NCBI GenBank assembly: GCA_022647765.1
Contig: JALCLH010000001.1
Location: 353,480 to 417,479, forward strand
Source of the DNA: Acidipropionibacterium sp.
GTDB taxonomy: Bacteria; Actinomycetota; Actinomycetes; Propionibacteriales; Propionibacteriaceae
Length of the DNA stretch: 64,000 bases
Direction of reading: 5' to 3'
Shown in pieces: positions 60,141 to 64,000 of this stretch (position 1 is its first letter; each line of letters begins with the position of its first letter). The notes beneath the pieces are model-generated. The model saw only the letters and a program-made list of their open reading frames with translations, was not told the origin of the DNA and did no database searches. Position numbers and translations under genes: made by a program.

Positions 60141-60263
60141 GGTCATCTCCTTCGTGTGGAGTTGCGGATTCTTCATTCCCTCACTGGTGTGAGGAGTCTT
60201 TGGGAGAGCGCATTCTCTCTGCGGTACGGCCGCCCGGCCGCACCGCAGATGCGCTTGTCGGGG

Positions 60264-60837
60264 TTACTCGGTGGACACCAGGCTGCGGCGGCGCACGACC
60301 TGGTGGGGCGGCGGGGCGGGGGTGTCGGCGGTGCCCATGGGGCTGACCGGGCCTTGCGGCGCCGGTGGTCGAGGAACTCTTGCGTTTGCGGCCGATCTTG
60401 GAGTCGACCCGGTTGATGAGCTTCATCAGCGGCAGCGGGGGCTCCACCGGCTGGCCACCGCCCTGAACGACCAGGAAGTTGTCCCTGGCATTGATGACGG
60501 CCCGGCGCATGCTGCGCGACAGTTTGAGGCTCTGCGGGTCGATATCGGAGACCGGTTGACCGTCGAAGGCGGGAAAATCCTTGAACCGGGAGAGCACGGT
60601 GAGGCCGGTGAGCCGGGTTCCGGTGACGATTCTGTTCTCGTCGTCGAGCTGGAACATCACGATCGCGCCGGTGGTGAGGGCGTTCTTCTGCTTGCCGATG
60701 GCGACTCGGCCACGGCGACGCAGAACCTGGTAGGAATTCGCGAAATTCTTCATCTGGCGCCAGGCCAGCAGAGAGTTCGCAACATAGATCACAGCCACTG
60801 CGATGAGGATGGGCCAGAACATTGGTGCTCCCGTCAT
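60264..60837 (-). CDS. gutM: GutM-like glucitol operon activator, frameshifted
   Basis: A membrane-anchored regulator: one N-terminal helix (FWPILIAVAVIYVANSLLAW), then a soluble domain with YQVLRRRGRVAIGKQKN. Near 60354 an extra base diverts the C terminus; removing it gives GPVSPMGTADTPAP, then HQVVRRRSLVSTE and a TAA at 60264. ATG 60837 overlaps the regulator stop (ATGA), while ATG 60822 has GGGAG upstream; either may start. GutM activates the gut operon in enteric bacteria. Confidence 0.85.
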
Positions 60838-62753
60838 TGGTGGGATCCGGTGGGATGGTTGGCCATGAACCAGAACAACTGCTCATGGCTGGTGAGTCGG
60901 CTCATTGCGGCGAGCTGATCCGGTTCGGATGCGAGCCGGATGATTTCGTCGTACACCGCGATGAGAATGGTGTCGTCGTAATCGCGCTTGTCGGGGACGC
61001 CCATCACGAAAACGGCCTTGACGCCGGGCTCGTCCTGCTCGCGCGGGATCACTCCCATGGCGAAGACCACCTGATCGGCGTCCGGAATGGTGGTGTGGGG
61101 AAAGCCGATCTGGCCGTTGAGGACCATGGTGGCGTCGTCCTCGCGCTCCTTCAGGGCGGCCTCGAAGCCGTGATCGACCAGTCCCAGGGACTCCAGCCGG
61201 TCGACCAGCAGGGTGGTCGCCTGCCAGTAGCCGGTCCCGGCCGGCAGCGCGAGGAACCGGTCGGGGTCGAGCATGGAGACCAGCAGGGAAGGCCCGGCGC
61301 CGGTCAGCTGGAGGTCGGCCTGCCGGCGGAACCGGATGCGCGAGAGCTGTCTGACCAGCTCCTCCTCGTCGAAGACCTGCCCCAGCTCGATGACCGGGGC
61401 CGGGAGTTCGCGGCCCGGGGCCAGCGACATCGCACCGGGGGTGGAGATGACGAGGTCCACCCCGGCCAGCGCGGAGTCGTCGGCCTGGTCTGCCGAGAGC
61501 ATCAGGAACTTGGTGCCCTCGGGCAGCACCTTGCTGATCTGGATCCGCAGCAGGTGGCCGGAGACCCGGCCGGTCGAGGTGACCACCGCGACCCGAAGAT
61601 GGGTGCGCTGCTGGCGCTCGTAGGCGTCCAGGAAGACCTGGTGGTAGCCGGCCATCAGGCCGACCTCCGACTCGCTGATGGCCAGGCCGGTGCGCTCCTG
61701 GAGGACGTCCCGGCTGATCTCGGCCATCCGGTAGGCGACCGGGTACTGGCCCCGGATGTCGGCCACCGCGGCGTCGTCGACGCTGATCCTGAAGCGCATT
61801 CGGCTGAGCATGAAGGACAGATGGTGAGCGAACTCGTCATTGAGGTCGCTGGCCGAGACGTGCAGACCCATCTGGTGGGAGATCCGCTCGAAGATGGCGT
61901 CGACGAGTTCGGGCATCTCCTCGTCCGCGGGGAAGAGCTGGCGGCCGACCGGGTCGTCCGGGGTCCGCATGCCGGCGACCGACATCGCGATGAACCGTCG
62001 CTCGGTCAGCGGCAGGCTGAGTCCCAGGAGTGGGGAGACGGCGTCCAGCAGGGAGGCCGCGAAGTCGTCGGCAGGAGTGCTCTCCAGCTGCTCGAACTCG
62101 TCGGGGAGGCTCTCGATGACGTGGCCGGACTGGCACCGGCTGATGCTCATGGTGAGCCAGCGCAGCACGGTCCGGGTGGCCTCGCGGCTGAGGTGGTCCT
62201 CGGCGCAGATCCGCAGCGCGGCCTCGGTGGTGTCGGGATCGAGGGGATCGTCCTCGCACAGCACCTTGGCGAAGTGGGTGAGGCCGGCCATCCGCAGGTT
62301 CAGCTCGTCTCCCTCCAGACGCACCCCGCTGTTGGGAGAGCCCTCGACGGTGACCAGGTGGGAGGCCAGCTTGGTCCGCAGGCGGGCCAGATCGGTGGCG
62401 GCGGTGGTCCGGGAGACCGACATCGTGCGGGCGAGGTCCTCGACGCGCACGGGGTCGGCCGATTTCAGCAGCTCGCGGTAGATGACGGCGCACCGCTGCT
62501 CCGGATCGTTGAGGGAGTCGTCGGCGGCCAGCAGGCGGTTGCGAGTCGTCCCGTAGCGGTGGGCGTCGACGATGTACAGCCGGTACCGGCCGTCCTCCAG
62601 CCGGATCGCGGCCGAGGTGCCGAGGAGATCGTCGAGGCGGGCCACGGCATTGACGATGCTGCGCCGGCCGAGCGAGAACCGCTCGGCGAGATCCTCCGGC
62701 GTGACGGTGAGTGTGATCTCCAGCTGGCGAAGAATTGCGGCCTCGCGGTTCAT
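60834..62753 (-). CDS. PRD-containing transcriptional regulator of the PTS operon
   Basis: A 639-residue regulator of the MtlR/LicR type: N-terminal HTH (DLAERFSLGRRSIVNAVARL), a second HTH near 95-150, two PRD domains (about 190-300 and 305-410), an EIIB-like domain near 415-500 and a C-terminal EIIA domain with the phosphorylatable His in NGQIGFPHTTI. Its activity should depend on phosphorylation by HPr and the EII proteins. ATG 62753 has AGGAGGT eight bases upstream. It is first in the minus-strand operon and probably controls both it and the divergent dehydrogenase. Confidence 0.9.
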   Translation of the reverse strand: MNREAAILRQLEITLTVTPEDLAERFSLGRRSIVNAVARLDDLLGTSAAIRLEDGRYRLYIVDAHRYGTTRNRLLAADDSLNDPEQRCAVIYRELLKSADPVRVEDLARTMSVSRTTAATDLARLRTKLASHLVTVEGSPNSGVRLEGDELNLRMAGLTHFAKVLCEDDPLDPDTTEAALRICAEDHLSREATRTVLRWLTMSISRCQSGHVIESLPDEFEQLESTPADDFAASLLDAVSPLLGLSLPLTERRFIAMSVAGMRTPDDPVGRQLFPADEEMPELVDAIFERISHQMGLHVSASDLNDEFAHHLSFMLSRMRFRISVDDAAVADIRGQYPVAYRMAEISRDVLQERTGLAISESEVGLMAGYHQVFLDAYERQQRTHLRVAVVTSTGRVSGHLLRIQISKVLPEGTKFLMLSADQADDSALAGVDLVISTPGAMSLAPGRELPAPVIELGQVFDEEELVRQLSRIRFRRQADLQLTGAGPSLLVSMLDPDRFLALPAGTGYWQATTLLVDRLESLGLVDHGFEAALKEREDDATMVLNGQIGFPHTTIPDADQVVFAMGVIPREQDEPGVKAVFVMGVPDKRDYDDTILIAVYDEIIRLASEPDQLAAMSRLTSHEQLFWFMANHPTGSHQ

Positions 62754-62963
62754 CTGCACTCACCTCCTGACGTCGTCCTTGTCGTCCCGGCATTACGCCG
62801 ACCCCCACGAAGGTAACAGCTCGGACTCCAGATGTGGTCACGCCATTGAATCGGTGCTGTTCCTGCCGCCGGAAAAGTTCTGGAGGAACCTCCGTTGCCG
62901 GGCCTTCGCGGGCCGGAGCAGACTATCGCAGTGTTGTCCTCCAACGGTGAAGGGGTCCCGACA
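62754..62963. promoter_or_regulatory. Divergent control region of the sorbitol locus
   Basis: The 210-bp gap between the PRD regulator and the divergent dehydrogenase must hold both promoters and the operator. Apart from the regulator ribosome site I could not pick out a convincing -35/-10 pair or dyad. Confidence 0.4.
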
Positions 62964-64000
62964 ATGACGGTTGGCCAGACATGCGGCGATGACGGGTGCG
63001 CGAGGTCGGCGGTGACCGCGCTGGCCCCGGTGCTGCGGGCGGCGCTGGCGCGGGACGGGGTGCTGCCGCTTGTCTCCGCCGCCTCCCCGGTCTCGGGTGA
63101 GGCCGGCTCCGAGGAGAGGGGCGGCGTCCTGGTCCTGCCGGAGGGTTGTTCCTCGTGCGCCGGAGCTGCGGAGACGACGGTTGCAGCGGTGCGGGAGTAC
63201 CTGGCCTCTGCGGGCGCGCCACCGCGCCGGATCGTCCTTCCCGGCGTCTCCGAGATGACGGTGGAGTATCCGCGGGCGCCGGGCCGGATGGCCGGGAAGG
63301 TCGTCGTGGTCACCGGTGCCGCGCAGGGCTTCGGCTTCGGGAATCGCCGAGGGAATGGCGCGGCTCGGGGGCCCATGTCGCGGTGGCCGATATCAACGGT
63401 CCGGCGGCCGAAGAGGCGGCGTCGCGGATCTCCGCCCAGTGCCCGGACAGCCGCGTCGTTCCGGTGACCATGAATGTTGCCGATCTCGAGTCCACCCGGG
63501 GCGCGATCGAGTCGGTGGTGCGCACCTTCGGCGGGGTGGACGTCTATGTGAGCAATGCCGGGGTGGTGCGCGCGGCGGGGGTCGTGGAGCAGGAGCTGAG
63601 CGATTTCGACGCGGTGACCGCGGTGAACTACCGGGGCTACTTCATCGGCGTGAAAGCGGTGACGCCGGTGATGGCGGCTCAGCACGCCGCCGATCCGGAG
63701 CTGTGGTTCGACATCGTCGAGGTCAACTCCAAGTCCGGTCTGACCGGATCCAAGCGCAACTTCGCCTATGCGGGCAGCAAGTTCGGCGGGATCGGGCTCA
63801 CCCAGTCCTTCGCCCTGGAGCTGGTGGACCGCGGAATCAAGGTCAATGCGGTGTGTCCTGGGAATTTCCTGGACGGTCCGCTGTGGCAGGATCCGGAGAA
63901 CGGGCTGCTCGTGCAGTACCTGCGCGCCGGGAAGGTGCCCGGGGCGCGGACCGTCGAGGATGTGCTCGAGTCGTACCGGGCGAAGGTGCCGATCGGGCGG
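62964..64000 (+). CDS. srlD: Sorbitol-6-phosphate dehydrogenase-like SDR, frameshifted, runs off the window
   Basis: Oxidises sorbitol 6-phosphate to fructose 6-phosphate. The SDR core has VTGAAQGFGFG, YVSNAG, VEVNSKSGLTGSKRNF and YAGSKFGG with the catalytic Tyr and Lys. About 110 residues precede it, including LVLPEGCSSCAGA, a domain I cannot name, so the protein is longer than the E. coli 259-residue enzyme. Two +1 shifts, at GGG 63339-63341 and GGGGG 63367-63371, are corrected to FGIAEGMARLGAHVAVADI. The frame is still open at the window end. Confidence 0.82.

Overview
The window is high-GC, gene-dense actinobacterial chromosome. Menaquinone genes, aspartase, an AMP-forming acetyl-CoA synthetase, a sorbitol PTS and the gene order xerC, M23 peptidase, rpsB, tsf, pyrH, frr, cdsA, rlmN suggest Propionibacteriaceae, perhaps Acidipropionibacterium. 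The family placement is inference from gene content and order; I could not run a search.

Layout. 1-1.4 kb holds the 3' part of lepA. 1.4-11.1 kb is a menaquinone locus (menC and menD on +; menE, menF and menB on -). A small accessory block sits between menE and menB: an orphan antitoxin and an AbiE toxin-antitoxin pair with a 36-bp palindromic operator. 11.2-18.4 kb carries acs with a nine-codon leader ORF, a glycosyltransferase, a MazEF-like pair and a self-regulated TetR/ABC exporter operon. 18.4-30 kb has aspA, an unknown gene, dxr, an ABC ATPase, NfeD/stomatin, a BASS transporter, an rRNA/tRNA methyltransferase, def, a lactonase, xerC and a two-domain M23 peptidase. 30-42.3 kb is the translation and isoprenoid core (rpsB-tsf, pyrH-frr-cdsA-rlmN, rseP, ispG) interrupted by chaA, gdhA and an AAA/DUF4143 gene with 23-bp iterons. 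43.2-46.6 kb is a three-gene ATP-grasp/alpha-E/transglutaminase cluster of unknown product. 46.7-56.3 kb has proS, a TauE-like exporter, a DUF4439-like lipoprotein and rimP-nusA-ylxR-infB-rbfA. 56.4-64 kb is a sorbitol-type PTS operon with its PRD regulator, GutM, an HPr-like protein and a glycerol-1-phosphate-dehydrogenase-like enzyme, divergent from a sorbitol-6-phosphate-dehydrogenase-like gene that runs off the window.

Three patterns cut across the window. First, about 22 otherwise well-conserved genes or gene parts are broken by single extra bases, nearly all in G/C runs and all of +1 sense; this looks like sequencing or assembly error rather than pseudogenes. Second, at least fifteen genes have a TANNNT hexamer ending 6-8 nt before the start codon, the layout of leaderless transcripts. 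Third, a previously unnamed (to me) composite repeat, two 67-bp palindromic units separated by exactly 24 bp, occurs between convergent genes at 13.24-13.40 kb and 49.44-49.59 kb.
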